Below are positions 41,093 to 50,602 of a stretch of 64,000 nucleotides of DNA, one piece after another. This stretch comes from Sandaracinaceae bacterium (lineage in GTDB: Bacteria; Myxococcota_A; Polyangia; Polyangiales; Houyiibacteriaceae), in contig JACKEJ010000007.1 in assembly GCA_020633055.1 (NCBI GenBank), positions 1 to 64,000 of the forward strand, in the 5' to 3' direction. How positions within the stretch are numbered: position 1 is the first letter of the stretch; each line of letters starts with the position of its first letter. A program made the position numbers and the translations under genes. The notes under the pieces were generated by a model. That model saw only the letters and a list, made by a program, of their open reading frames with translations, was not told the DNA's origin and ran no database searches.

Positions 41093-43897
41093 ATGAGCGC
41101 ATACGAGAGTTATCTGGGGGAAATCGAAGACCGGAAGAAGCAGGGCCTCCACGCGAAGCCGATCGACGACGCGGGGCTCCTCGGCGAGGTCATCGCGCTG
41201 ATCAAGGACCCGGCCAGCCCCCACCGCGAAGACGCCCTGCGCTTCTTCGTCTACAACACGCTTCCGGGCACTACCAGCGCAGCCGGTGTGAAAGCGGCCT
41301 TCCTCGAGGAGATCGTCCGCGGCCACGTGAGTGTCCCGGAGATCAGCAAGGCCGCTGCGCTCGAGCAGCTCGGTCACATGAAGGGCGGCCCCTCCATCAA
41401 GGTCCTCCTGGATCTAGCGCTCGGCGACGACGCGCAGATCGCGGAGGACGCAGGCGCGGTGCTCGAGACCCAGGTCTTCCTGTACGAGGCCGACACCGAC
41501 CGCCTCAAGCAGGCGCTCGATGCCGGCAACCCCATCGCCCGCAGAGTCGTCGAGAGCTACGCCAAGGCCGAATTCTTCACCAAGCTCCCGGAGCTTCCCG
41601 AGACCATCGACGTGGTGAGCTACGTCGCTGGCGTGGGCGACATCTCGACGGACCTGCTGTCGCCCGGGAGCGAGGCCCACTCCCGCTCCGACCGTGAGCT
41701 GCACGGCAAGTGCATGATCGACGAGAAGGCGCAGCAGGAGCTCGTCGCCCTGCAGGCGCAGCACCCGGACAAGCGCGTGATGCTGGTCGCGGAGAAAGGC
41801 ACCATGGGCGTGGGCTCGTCGCGCATGTCTGGCGTCAACAACGTGGCCCTGTGGGTCGGCAAGCAGGCCAGCGAGTACGTGCCGTTCATCAACATCGCGC
41901 CGGTCGTGGCAGGCACCAACGGCATCTCGCCCATCTTCCTGACCACGGTGGACGTCACTGGCGGCATCGGCCTCGACCTGAAGAACTGGGTCAAGCGGAC
42001 CGACGCGGACGGCAACCTGGTGCGCGACGAGAACGGCGACCCCGTGCTCGAGCAGGCGTACTCCGTAGACACGGGCACCGTCTTCACCATCAACACGAAG
42101 ACCAAGAAGCTCTATCAGGGCGACAAGGAGGTCATGGACGTCTCGCGCGCGTTCACGCCGCAGAAGATGGAGTTCATGCGCGCCGGCGGCTCCTACGCCA
42201 TCGTCTTCGGCAAGAAGCTGCAGACCTTCGCCGCGCAGGCGCTCGGCGTCGCGCCGACGCCCGTGTTCGCCCCGTCGAAGGAGGTCTCCAACGAGGGGCA
42301 GGGCCTGACCGCGGTCGAGAAGATCTTCAACCGCAACGCCGTGGGCGCCACGCCCGGCAAGGTCCTGCACGCCGGCTCCGACGTCCGCGTGAAGGTGAAC
42401 ATCGTGGGTTCGCAGGACACCACCGGCCTGATGACGTCTCAGGAGCTGGAGATGATGGCGGCCACGGTCATCTCGCCGGTCGTCGACGGCGCGTACCAGT
42501 CCGGCTGTCACACCGCGTCGGTGTGGGACAAGAAGGCCCAGGCGAACATCCCGCGGCTGATGAAGTTCATGAACGACTTCGGTCTGATCACCGCGCGTGA
42601 CCCGAAGGGCCAGTACCACGCCATGACCGACGTCATTCACAAGGTCCTCAACGACCTGACCGTGGATGACTGGGCCATCATCATCGGCGGTGACTCACAC
42701 ACCCGGATGTCCAAGGGCGTCGCGTTCGGTGCCGACTCCGGTACGGTCGCGCTGGCGCTGGCCACGGGCGAGGCGTCCATGCCGATCCCGCAGTCGGTCA
42801 AGGTGACCTTCAAGGGCGCCATGAAGCCCTACATGGACTTCCGCGACGTGGTGCACGCCACGCAGGCGCAGATGCTGAGCCAGTTCGGGGGGGACAACGT
42901 CTTCCAGGGCCGCGTCATCGAGGTGCACATCGGCACGCTGGCCTCCGACCAGGCTTTCACCTTCACCGACTGGACCGCCGAGATGAAGGCCAAGGCCTCC
43001 ATCTGCATCTCCAACGACGAGACGCTGATCGAGTCGCTGGAGATCGCCAAGGGCCGCATCCAGATCATGATCGACAAGGGCATGGACAACGCGAACAAGG
43101 TCCTTCAGGGCCTCGTCGACCGCGCCAACAAGCGCATCGCCGAGATCCGCTCCGGCGAGAAGCCCGCTCTGGCACCGGACGCGAACGCCAAGTACTTCGC
43201 CGAGGTGGTGATCGATCTCGACCAGATCGACGAGCCCATGATTGCCGACCCCGACGTGAACAACGAGGACGTGTCCAAGCGCTACACCCACGACACCATC
43301 CGCGACCTGACCTACTACAAGGGCGAGAAGAAGGTCGACCTCGGCTTCGTGGGCTCCTGCATGGTGCACAAGGGCGACATGAAGATCCTCGCGCACATGC
43401 TGAAGAACCTGAAGGCTCAGAACGGTACCGTCGCGTTCAAGGCTCCGCTGGTGGTCGCGCCGCCCACCTACAACATCGTCGACGAGCTCAAGGCCGAAGG
43501 CGACTGGGAAGTGCTGCAGGAGTTCGCCGGCTTCGAGTTCGACGACTCCGCGCCCAAGAACACCGCCCGCACCAAGTACGACAACACGATGTACCTGGAG
43601 CGCCCCGGCTGCAATCTGTGCATGGGCAACCAGGAGAAGGCCGAGAAGGGTGACACCGTGATGGCGACGTCGACGCGCCTGTTCCAGGGCCGCGTGGTGG
43701 CCGACTCCCCCGAGAAGAAGGGCGAGTCTCTGCTGGCGTCCACGCCCGTCGTGGTGCTGTCGACCATCCTCGGCCGCACCCCGACCATCGACGAGTACAA
43801 GGCCGCCGTGTCGGGCATCACCCTGACGGACTTCGCACCGCCGACCGAGTCCATGACCGCCAAGGGCGACGACCTCGTCATGCTGCGCCGGAGCTGA
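41093..43897 (+). CDS. acnB: Aconitate hydratase B (bifunctional 2-methylisocitrate dehydratase)
   Basis: The 934-residue protein is an AcnB-type aconitase of the citric acid cycle, converting citrate to isocitrate through cis-aconitate with a [4Fe-4S] cluster. Landmarks are the N-terminal HEAT-like domain (residues 1-150), LVAEKGTMGVGSSRMSGVNN, DWAIIIGGDSHTRMSKGVAF and GFVGSCMVHKGDMKILA. RPGCNLCMGNQEKA carries two cluster cysteines (Cys840 and Cys843); Cys756 in GSCM is the third. The start at 41093 has AGGAG six bases upstream; a TTG two codons before is in frame but less likely. It is somewhat longer than E. coli AcnB (865 residues). A strong hairpin follows the stop. Confidence 0.95.
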   Translation: MSAYESYLGEIEDRKKQGLHAKPIDDAGLLGEVIALIKDPASPHREDALRFFVYNTLPGTTSAAGVKAAFLEEIVRGHVSVPEISKAAALEQLGHMKGGPSIKVLLDLALGDDAQIAEDAGAVLETQVFLYEADTDRLKQALDAGNPIARRVVESYAKAEFFTKLPELPETIDVVSYVAGVGDISTDLLSPGSEAHSRSDRELHGKCMIDEKAQQELVALQAQHPDKRVMLVAEKGTMGVGSSRMSGVNNVALWVGKQASEYVPFINIAPVVAGTNGISPIFLTTVDVTGGIGLDLKNWVKRTDADGNLVRDENGDPVLEQAYSVDTGTVFTINTKTKKLYQGDKEVMDVSRAFTPQKMEFMRAGGSYAIVFGKKLQTFAAQALGVAPTPVFAPSKEVSNEGQGLTAVEKIFNRNAVGATPGKVLHAGSDVRVKVNIVGSQDTTGLMTSQELEMMAATVISPVVDGAYQSGCHTASVWDKKAQANIPRLMKFMNDFGLITARDPKGQYHAMTDVIHKVLNDLTVDDWAIIIGGDSHTRMSKGVAFGADSGTVALALATGEASMPIPQSVKVTFKGAMKPYMDFRDVVHATQAQMLSQFGGDNVFQGRVIEVHIGTLASDQAFTFTDWTAEMKAKASICISNDETLIESLEIAKGRIQIMIDKGMDNANKVLQGLVDRANKRIAEIRSGEKPALAPDANAKYFAEVVIDLDQIDEPMIADPDVNNEDVSKRYTHDTIRDLTYYKGEKKVDLGFVGSCMVHKGDMKILAHMLKNLKAQNGTVAFKAPLVVAPPTYNIVDELKAEGDWEVLQEFAGFEFDDSAPKNTARTKYDNTMYLERPGCNLCMGNQEKAEKGDTVMATSTRLFQGRVVADSPEKKGESLLASTPVVVLSTILGRTPTIDEYKAAVSGITLTDFAPPTESMTAKGDDLVMLRRS

Positions 43898-43929
43898 GCG
43901 CGCAACGCTCCCGGCGCTGACCTGCTGGA

Positions 43930-43958
43930 GAGGGCCCGCTTCTTTGAGGCGGGCCCTC
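43930..43958 (+). terminator. Hairpin terminator after acnB
   Basis: A perfect 10-bp inverted repeat, GAGGGCCCGC (43930-43939) and GCGGGCCCTC (43949-43958), with a nine-base loop lies 33 bases after the acnB stop. The T-tract is weak, as is common in very GC-rich genomes. Confidence 0.75.
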
Positions 43959-43984
43959 GTGCGTCGTGTGCCGGGTACCGACCA

Positions 43985-44002
43985 CCCCCGCTTTCGCGGG
44001 GG
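43985..44002 (-). terminator. Second GC-rich hairpin between convergent genes
   Basis: CCCCCGC (43985-43991) pairs with GCGGGGG (43996-44002) around a TTTC loop. It lies 55 bases beyond the stop of the convergent acyl-CoA ligase gene, so it could end that transcript. Similar short palindromes occur as dispersed repeats in other genomes. Confidence 0.5.
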
Positions 44003-44056
44003 CGACCGAGGTCTCTACCGTTCGCCTCAGCCCGAGCGCGCGGGGCCTCCGGTGCG

Positions 44057-45619
44057 TCAGGCCGGGTCGTTCTTGCGCAGGGTGCCCTTGACCACCTTGC
44101 CGCCCGCGTTGCGCGGCAGCTCGCTCAACACCACCAGCGCCTTGGGCTGCTTGAAGCGCGCGAGGTGCGCGTTCAGGTACGTCTGCAGCGTCTCGACGTC
44201 CAACGACGCCCCAGGACGCAGCACCACGGCGGCCACTGGGATCTCGCCCCACTTGGCGTCCGCGCGCCCGTACACGGCGGCGTCGAGGATGTCCGGGTGG
44301 GTCGCGAGCGCGTTCTCCACCTCGGCGCAGTAGATGTTCTCGCCGCCCGAGATGATCATGTCCTTCTTGCGGTCGACCACCCACACGTAACCCTCGTCGT
44401 CCTGACGCACGAGGTCGCCGGAGTGGAACCAGCCGCCCTCGAACGCGTCGGCGGTCTCCGCGGGCTTGCGCCAGTAGCCCTGCATCAGCGTCGGACCGCG
44501 GTAGATGATCTCGCCCACCTCGCCGCGCGACACGTCGTTCATGGCGTCGTCCACCACGCGGTACTGGATGGTGGGCACCGGTAGCCCCACCGAACCGATC
44601 TTGCGGGCGGAGTCGTCCCCGCGCAGCACGCAGGTGATGGGGGACATCTCGGTCTGCCCGAAGACCGCCACGTTCAGCGCGTTGGGGAAGGTCTCGCCCA
44701 TCTTCTGCAGGAGCGTGAGCGACGCGGGCGCGGCACCCCAGCTGATGATGCGCAGCTTGCGCCCCTTGCTCGTGGCGTCCGGATGCGCGCACAGCGCCTT
44801 CCACTGCTCGGGCACGTTGAACGCGGTCGTCGCGCCCTCCTTCTCGTAGGCGTCCAAGAGCGCACCGGGGTCGAACCCGCCCAGCGGGTGAATCACTGTG
44901 CGAATCCCCAGCATGAGGTTCGGCGCCAGCGAGCCCCAGCCCGCGATGTGGAACAGGGGCGCGGTCATGAACGCCACGTCGTCTTCGCGGAACACGTTCA
45001 TGGCGCGGATGCACGTGATGGACTGCGCCACCATGTTCCCGTGGTCCAGCATGGCCCCCTTGGGGCGGCCCGTGGTGCCGGACGTGTACATGATCAGGGC
45101 AGGGGTGTCCTCGGGCACGTCGGGGGCCTCGAACCCAGCGCTCCCCTCGGCCACCACGTCGTCGAACGCCTCCATACCGTCGGGCGCCTTGCCGAGCACG
45201 ATCACCCGCTTGATGCGCGTGGTCAGCTGCTTCACCGCGCCCACGAGCGGGATCAGCGGCTCGTCCACGATGAGCACGTCACCGTCCGCGTCGTCGACGA
45301 TGTACGCAATCTCAGGCGGCGCGAGGCGGATGTTCACGGGCACCGCCATGGCGCCCAACGTGTTGATCCCCAGCACGGCTTCGATCACCTCCGTGCGGTT
45401 GAGCACCAGCATCAGCACCCGGTCACCGAAGCCCACGCCCCGCCGCCCGAGCCCCGCCGCGAACGCCCGCGAGCGCTCGTGGGTCTGCTTCCACGTGGTA
45501 GGCACGTCGCGGTAGCGGAAGGCGACCTGCTCCGGGCGCATGCTCGCGTGGCCTGCCACGTGGTTCATCCAGTGGTTGCGTCGCTCGGCCTTCGGGATGA
45601 TGGGGGCGTCGTGCGTCAT
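44057..45619 (-). CDS. Acyl-CoA ligase (AMP-binding enzyme)
   Basis: The 520-residue protein has the adenylate-forming signature LIMYTSGTTGRPKGAMLDHG (A3), the FGQTEMSPI motif (A5), and GGWFHSGDLVRQDDEGYVWV (A7). RKKDMIISGGENIYCAEVEN (A8) and the catalytic Lys near the end (NAGGKVVKG, A10) complete the set. Together these indicate a fatty-acyl- or aryl-CoA ligase (ATP + acid + CoA to acyl-CoA + AMP). The chain-length preference is not visible. It is divergent, over 140 bases, from a coupled three-gene operon (45760-48172) that often accompanies such ligases and acyl-CoA dehydrogenases, suggesting a shared catabolic route. Confidence 0.9.
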   Translation of the reverse strand: MTHDAPIIPKAERRNHWMNHVAGHASMRPEQVAFRYRDVPTTWKQTHERSRAFAAGLGRRGVGFGDRVLMLVLNRTEVIEAVLGINTLGAMAVPVNIRLAPPEIAYIVDDADGDVLIVDEPLIPLVGAVKQLTTRIKRVIVLGKAPDGMEAFDDVVAEGSAGFEAPDVPEDTPALIMYTSGTTGRPKGAMLDHGNMVAQSITCIRAMNVFREDDVAFMTAPLFHIAGWGSLAPNLMLGIRTVIHPLGGFDPGALLDAYEKEGATTAFNVPEQWKALCAHPDATSKGRKLRIISWGAAPASLTLLQKMGETFPNALNVAVFGQTEMSPITCVLRGDDSARKIGSVGLPVPTIQYRVVDDAMNDVSRGEVGEIIYRGPTLMQGYWRKPAETADAFEGGWFHSGDLVRQDDEGYVWVVDRKKDMIISGGENIYCAEVENALATHPDILDAAVYGRADAKWGEIPVAAVVLRPGASLDVETLQTYLNAHLARFKQPKALVVLSELPRNAGGKVVKGTLRKNDPA

Positions 45620-45759
45620 TCGTGTGCTCCTCGGGGCCGCGCAGGTTGGGGTTGCGGCGCTTATTCACCCGGTGTCTAATACGCGAGGTCGGCGCCGCTG
45701 TCCACACGTGGTGGACGTGCGCGCTCGGCCGGGTCCGACGCCAACCCACGAGCAGCACC

Positions 45760-46806
45760 ATGGACATGAGCGACAGCACGCGCCTCCGCCTGGAGCCCGC
45801 CGACGAGGGCATGCACCCCGTCGAGGAGGCCGTGAACTTCAACGAGAGTATGTACGTGAACGTGTTCGACCACGCGCAGCAGCTCGGGGGGTGGTTTCGC
45901 GTGGGCAACCGGCCCAACGAGGGGCACGCCGAGATGTCCTGCTGCGTGTACCTGCCGGATGGGCGTGTGGGCTTCATGCACCAGCGCCCGCCCATCTCGG
46001 ACAACGCGGCGCTCGACCGCGCGGGCATGCGCTTCGAGGTGCTCGAGCCGTTCGCGCGGATGCGCGTGACCTACCGCGGCTCCCTGTGCGTGCTGGGCGA
46101 CCCACAAGCCATGCGCGACCCGAAGCGCGCGTTCCGCGAGAATCCCGTGGTCGCTGCCGAGGTTCAGCTGGATCTCGAAGGGGTCTCCCCCATGTTCGGC
46201 GGGGAGCAGGTGGACGCCGACCGACAACCCGTGCAAGAGGCGCCCGAGGACGCGTTCGCGCGCGGCCACTACGAGCAGCACGTGCGCGGGCGCGGGCACT
46301 TCGTGGTCGGGACCGAACGCTTCACGGTGGACGGCCTCGGGCTGCGCGACCACTCGTGGGGCCCGCGCTACTGGCAGAACCTGCTCTGGTACCGCTGGCT
46401 CCCGATGAGCTTCACCGAGGACTTCGCGCTCAACGTGAGCGTCGTCACGCTGCGTACGGGGGCGCCCCGGGTGTGGGGCATGGTGCTCACGCGGGGTGCC
46501 GACGGCGAGAAGCGCTACGACCACGTCGTCTCCGGCTCGGTCGAGAGTGACTACGGCGACGGTCGGCAGGCGCTCGGGCAGCGGGTGCAGCTGCGCACCG
46601 CGAGCGGACGCGACTACGTGGTGGAGGGCCGCGCGCTCGCGTGCATTCCGCTCCGCAACCGTCGGAAGCAGGACGACGGCGTGTGGCTCGAGACGCGCAT
46701 CACCGAGGCCATGACCCGCTACGTGTGCGACGGGCACGTGGGCTACGGCATGGCGGAGTACCTGGACCAGATGAACGGCGAGGAGCCCGCTGGGTATCCG
46801 CGCTGA
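45760..46806 (+). CDS. DUF7064/DUF7065-like (hydroxyneurosporene-synthase-related) protein
   Basis: The ATG at 45760 begins MDMSDSTRLRLEPADEGMHP. FNESMYVNVFDHAQQLGGWF and FTVDGLGLRDHSWGPRYWQN are the two hallmark blocks. The 'RDHSWG-R-W' motif is shared with carotenoid hydratase/'hydroxyneurosporene synthase'-type lipocalin folds, and the family is common in lipid and steroid catabolic clusters of actinobacteria and proteobacteria. Its biochemical role is not established. The stop overlaps the next ATG (TGATG at 46804-46808), so translation is coupled to the phosphotransferase gene. Confidence 0.78.
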   Translation: MDMSDSTRLRLEPADEGMHPVEEAVNFNESMYVNVFDHAQQLGGWFRVGNRPNEGHAEMSCCVYLPDGRVGFMHQRPPISDNAALDRAGMRFEVLEPFARMRVTYRGSLCVLGDPQAMRDPKRAFRENPVVAAEVQLDLEGVSPMFGGEQVDADRQPVQEAPEDAFARGHYEQHVRGRGHFVVGTERFTVDGLGLRDHSWGPRYWQNLLWYRWLPMSFTEDFALNVSVVTLRTGAPRVWGMVLTRGADGEKRYDHVVSGSVESDYGDGRQALGQRVQLRTASGRDYVVEGRALACIPLRNRRKQDDGVWLETRITEAMTRYVCDGHVGYGMAEYLDQMNGEEPAGYPR

Positions 46807-47831
46807 TGGTTGGCGAAGTCCAACAGGAAGCGCTGGGTGCGGCGGTGGCCATGCTCTGCCGCGACGCGCTTGGGCCCGACACCGAGGTGGTCGAGGTCAA
46901 GCGGCTGACCGCAGGCGCCTCGGCGACCACCCACCGCGTGAGGGTGCGCGTGGGCGCGAGTGGGACCGAGCGCGCCTTGATCCTGCGGCGTGCTGCCCCG
47001 GGCGACCCCTTCGGGGGACGCGTCGGGCCCGCGCTCGAGGCTGCTACTCAAGCTGCGGTGTTCGCCGCCGGAGGCCCCGTGGCGGAGGTGGTGGCGGCGT
47101 TCGAGGCGCACTCGGTGCTGGGCGACGGGTATCTCATGGGCTGCCTCGAGGGCGAGACCCTCGGGCCGCGCATCGTCCGTGATCCCGCGTTCGGCGCAGC
47201 GCGCGCGGCGCTCGTGGGGCAGTGCGCGCAGGCGCTCGCGTGTATCCACGACGTGTCCCCCGGGGACCTGCCGAGCCTGCCGGTGCGTGGCGCAGAGACG
47301 CAGCTGGACGAGCTGATGCGGCTCCACCGCAGCTTCGGGGAGCGCGCGCCCGTGCTCGAGGCGGCGTTCCGTGTGCTCCGCGACGACCGTCCCGAGACGT
47401 CCGAAGGGCCTTGCTTGGTCCACGGAGACTTTCGCGTCGGCAACCTCGTGGTCGGCCCCGCTGGCCTCGTCGGGGTGCTCGACTGGGAGCTCACACATCT
47501 GGGCGACCCCGTCGAGGACCTCGGGTGGCTGTGCGTCGCAGCGTGGCGCTTCGGCGGTGCGGGCGCAGTCGGAGGCGTGGGAGACCGCGGCGCGCTGCTG
47601 GCCGCCTACGAGCGCGCGAGCGGCCGCGCGGTGGACCCCACGGCGCTGCGCTACTGGGAGCTGTTCGGCAACCTCAAGTGGGCGATCATCTGTCAGTACC
47701 AGGCCTACGCGCACCTGCGCGGCGCGGCGCGCTCGGTGGAGCGCGCGGTCATCGGTCGGCGCGTGGCCGAGGTGGAGCGCGACGTGCTGCACCTGCTGCG
47801 CGGAGACCGCGAGGAGGTGACATGCCGCTGA
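46806..47831 (+). CDS. APH-family phosphotransferase (aminoglycoside-phosphotransferase-like)
   Basis: The 341-residue protein has VEVKRLTAGASATTHRVRVR (nucleotide loop), ERALILRRA (the conserved ATP-binding Arg/Lys strand) and GPCLVHGDFRVGNLVVGPAG. The catalytic HGD-x-R-x-GN loop is followed by GVLDWELTHLGDPVEDLGWL with the metal-binding DWE. Proteins of this type commonly sit beside acyl-CoA dehydrogenases (ACAD10/11-like) and phosphorylate hydroxyacyl-CoA or another metabolite; antibiotic resistance is not implied. It is coupled at its start to the DUF7064-like gene, and its last ten bases overlap the DUF6285 gene. Confidence 0.85.
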   Translation: MVGEVQQEALGAAVAMLCRDALGPDTEVVEVKRLTAGASATTHRVRVRVGASGTERALILRRAAPGDPFGGRVGPALEAATQAAVFAAGGPVAEVVAAFEAHSVLGDGYLMGCLEGETLGPRIVRDPAFGAARAALVGQCAQALACIHDVSPGDLPSLPVRGAETQLDELMRLHRSFGERAPVLEAAFRVLRDDRPETSEGPCLVHGDFRVGNLVVGPAGLVGVLDWELTHLGDPVEDLGWLCVAAWRFGGAGAVGGVGDRGALLAAYERASGRAVDPTALRYWELFGNLKWAIICQYQAYAHLRGAARSVERAVIGRRVAEVERDVLHLLRGDREEVTCR

Positions 47832-48172
47832 ATCGACCCAGCGCCGAGGAGCTCCTCGAGGCCGTGGAAGAGCACCTGCGCGACCAGCTGCTCCCGAAGC
47901 TGGACGGGGCGGAGCGCTTCTACCTCCGCGTGGCGCTGCGCGCGCTCGCCATCGCGCGTCGGGAGCTGCGTGAGGGGCCCGCGTTCGAGCGCGAGGAGGC
48001 GGCGCTGCTGGGGGCGCTCGTGGGCCAGCGCGGCGACGCGGGTGCGCTCAACACGGCGCTCGTGGACGCCATCGCGCGCGGTGAACTCGAGCCGCGGGAC
48101 CCCGCGCTGCTGGACGCGCTCGAGGCGATCACCGCGGCCAAGCTGGCCATCGACGACCCCCAGGGGTCCTGA
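47822..48172 (+). CDS. DUF6285 protein
   Basis: This is a 116-residue helical protein, MPLNRPSAEELLEAVEEHLR, followed by FYLRVALRALAIARRELREG. It matches the pattern 'P-A-ELL-AV--FL...R-A-NALAIV-REL' of DUF6285, which almost always follows a phosphotransferase of the preceding kind. Its start lies ten bases inside the phosphotransferase gene. The function is unknown; the linkage suggests it acts with that enzyme. Confidence 0.82.
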   Translation: MPLNRPSAEELLEAVEEHLRDQLLPKLDGAERFYLRVALRALAIARRELREGPAFEREEAALLGALVGQRGDAGALNTALVDAIARGELEPRDPALLDALEAITAAKLAIDDPQGS

Positions 48173-48237
48173 TCCAAACGACCGTCGGACGGGCTAGGAC
48201 CACCAAGACTCAGGCGCCCGAGCCCGCCGTGTTCCGC

Positions 48238-49941
48238 TCAGTTCGAGTCGGAGGCCGTGGTGCGCAGCACCTCTTCGATGGTGGTCATGCCCCCACGCAC
48301 CTTGGCGAGGCCGGCCATGCGCAGCGACGTGATGCCGATACGGATCATCTCTTGCTTCAGCTCGGCCGTGGAGCAGCCCTGCAACACCAGCTCCTTGAGC
48401 TGGTCGCGGAAGGGCATGACCTCGTAGAGCGCCACGCGGCCCTTGTAGCCAGAGTCGCCGCACGTCGCGCAGCCGGTGCCCTTCATGAGCTTGAGGTTGC
48501 TCAGCTCGTCCTTCTTGAAGCCGACGTCCAGCATGGCCTGCTCGGTGTACGTCGTGGGCTGCTTGCAGTCCGCGCAGATGCGGCGCGCGAGGCGCTGCGC
48601 CACCACCAGGTTGACCGAGGCGGTGACGAGGAAGGGCTCGACGCCCATGTTGAGCAAGCGGGTGACGGTGCTGGGCGCGTCGTTGGTGTGCAGCGTGGAG
48701 AGCACCATGTGGCCCGTGAGAGCGGCCTTGATGGCGATCTCGGCCGTCTCGAAGTCACGAATCTCACCGACCATGATGATGTCCGGATCCTGGCGCAGGA
48801 AGCTGCGCAGCGCCGCGGCGAAGTTCAGGCCGATGTCGTCGTGCATGTTGACCTGGTTGATGCCGGCCAGGTTGAACTCGACGGGATCCTCGGCGGTGCT
48901 GATGTTCGTGTCGATCGTGTTCAGCTCGGAGAGCGCGGAGTACAGCGTGGTGGTCTTTCCGGAACCCGTCGGCCCCGTGACCAGCACCATGCCGTATGGA
49001 CGGTGGATGTTCTCCTTGAAGTCCGACAGGGGCCCCTCGTCGAAGCCCAGCTTGGTCATGTCCAGCTGAAGGTTGGACTTGTCCAAGAGTCGCATGACGA
49101 TCTTCTCGCCGAAGAGCGTCGGGAGGACGGACACGCGGAAGTCCATCTCGCGCCCCTTGCCCATCTTCAGCTTGATGCGGCCGTCCTGCGGCAGCCGGCG
49201 CTCGGCGATGTCCAGCGAGGACATGATCTTGATACGCGACGAGATGGCGTTCTTCATCTTCAGCGGCGGACGCATCTCCTCGCTGAGCACGCCGTCGATG
49301 CGGTAGCGCACCCGCAGGCTCTTCTCGTAGGGCTCGATGTGGATGTCGGACGCGCCCTTCTTGATGGCGTTGAGCAGGATGGCGTTGCACAGGCGCACGA
49401 CCGGCGCGTCCCCCGACGCCCGCTCGAGGTCCATGATGTTGACGTCTTCTTCGGTGCCGGTGAAGTCGATGTCGTCTTCATCGAACCCGTCCATGATGTC
49501 GTCGTAGGAGATCTCGGGCGGGGCGTTGCCTTGCTCGAGCTTCGCGAGGATGGCGGCTTCGGACGCCACGACGGGCTCGACGTTGTAGCCCGTGAGGAAC
49601 TTGATGTCGTCGATGGCGTGCAGGTTGGACGGGTCCACCATGGCCACGATCAGCGCCGACCCGGCGCGCGACACCGGCACGACCTTGTGGCGCATGCACA
49701 CGTCGTGGGAGATGAGCTTCATCACGTCCGGGTCGATCTCGTAGTTGCTGAGGTCGATGGACTGCACCCGGTATTGCGCGCTGAGGAACTCGGTGATCTC
49801 GTCGTCCGAGATGACGCCCTGCCGAGCGAGCGCGTAGCCCAGGCTGACCTTGTCCCGCCGCTGAGTCTCCTGTGCTGTGCGCAGCTGCTCGAGGCTGATG
49901 CGCTTTTCACGTACGAGAAGCTCTCCGAGGCGATTGCTCAT
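48238..49941 (-). CDS. pilB: Type IV pilus assembly ATPase PilB
   Basis: From the ATG at 49941 (MSNRLGELLVREKRISLEQL) the 567-residue protein has an N-terminal MshEN/T2SSE_N domain. The GspE/PilB core follows: VLVTGPTGSGKTTTLYSALS (Walker A, around residues 318-326), the Asp box, RQDPDIIMVGEIRDFETAEI (Walker B region) and TLHTNDAPSTVTRLLNMG (His box). The tetracysteine zinc site is built from ICADCKQP and GTGCATCGDSGYKG. PilB powers pilus extension at the inner membrane and is needed for twitching or S-motility in myxobacteria. No pilT, pilC or pilM-Q gene is in the window. A frame extension to 49980 is not needed. Confidence 0.93.
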   Translation of the reverse strand: MSNRLGELLVREKRISLEQLRTAQETQRRDKVSLGYALARQGVISDDEITEFLSAQYRVQSIDLSNYEIDPDVMKLISHDVCMRHKVVPVSRAGSALIVAMVDPSNLHAIDDIKFLTGYNVEPVVASEAAILAKLEQGNAPPEISYDDIMDGFDEDDIDFTGTEEDVNIMDLERASGDAPVVRLCNAILLNAIKKGASDIHIEPYEKSLRVRYRIDGVLSEEMRPPLKMKNAISSRIKIMSSLDIAERRLPQDGRIKLKMGKGREMDFRVSVLPTLFGEKIVMRLLDKSNLQLDMTKLGFDEGPLSDFKENIHRPYGMVLVTGPTGSGKTTTLYSALSELNTIDTNISTAEDPVEFNLAGINQVNMHDDIGLNFAAALRSFLRQDPDIIMVGEIRDFETAEIAIKAALTGHMVLSTLHTNDAPSTVTRLLNMGVEPFLVTASVNLVVAQRLARRICADCKQPTTYTEQAMLDVGFKKDELSNLKLMKGTGCATCGDSGYKGRVALYEVMPFRDQLKELVLQGCSTAELKQEMIRIGITSLRMAGLAKVRGGMTTIEEVLRTTASDSN

Positions 49942-50119
49942 GGACCACTGACTCCGAATCCGGGGGGAAGGCGCCGCCACCCAATGACGGCAGGACTGGA
50001 GAAGAATACCCTAAACGGTCAGCTAGACGGAGCAATCTCCGTGGAGGGGTCGCTGGCCTCGCGCGTCGCTGGCTTGGCGTTTCGGGGATACGCCCAGATC
50101 GCTGGCGTTCGGAGCAGGC

Positions 50120-50587
50120 TCAGCGAACGCAGCGGACGCGTGCGGCGACCGATTCGTTCTGTGGAAACGAGGTGCCGGCCGAGAACGAGACCGTCCAGCC
50201 GAGCCCCGAGACCGGCGCGTAGGGCGTACGGGTCCAGTAGTAGGCGCTCGGCGTAGAGGGAAAGCCTCGCGAGTCGATCGTCGGGCCGCCGCGGGTGGGG
50301 TCGACGATCGAGAGCAGCTCGTGGAGAGACGGGAGTCGCCAATCTTCGTGGCCGCCGAGCGCGAGTCCGTCGCAGTACGCGTTCGCGGCCGCCTGATCGT
50401 AGCTCGCCTCTGGTGGAGTCTGCTGCCACGTCAACGCGGTGACCGTGTCGGTGGTGGTGTCCGTGTCGACGACATATCGGCCATCGGGGGCGAGCGCGGC
50501 CGCGCGCGTTCCGAAGAGCGCGACGGTCGCCAGCCCGACGAAGGCGACGGCGAGGAGCAAGCGAGGCATTTGGGGTCTCGTGTTCAT
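50120..50587 (-). CDS. Exported DUF1566 protein
   Basis: The 155-residue product has a signal peptide (RLLLAVAFVGLATVALFGTR). The DUF1566 (Lcl C-terminal-like) domain includes ALTWQQTPPEASYDQAAANA, YCDGLALGGHEDWRLPSLHE, LLSIVDPTRGGPTID and YYWTRTPY, and ends RVRCVR. These are the 'W-LP---EL-SL-D' and 'YWS-TP' blocks. It follows the gene at 50603 on the same strand after 15 bases, so they form an operon of two proteins with the same domain. The function is unknown; secreted lectin- or fimbriae-like roles have been proposed for the family. Confidence 0.8.
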   Translation of the reverse strand: MNTRPQMPRLLLAVAFVGLATVALFGTRAAALAPDGRYVVDTDTTTDTVTALTWQQTPPEASYDQAAANAYCDGLALGGHEDWRLPSLHELLSIVDPTRGGPTIDSRGFPSTPSAYYWTRTPYAPVSGLGWTVSFSAGTSFPQNESVAARVRCVR

Positions 50588-50602
50588 GGGGTCCGTGCTT
50601 CC

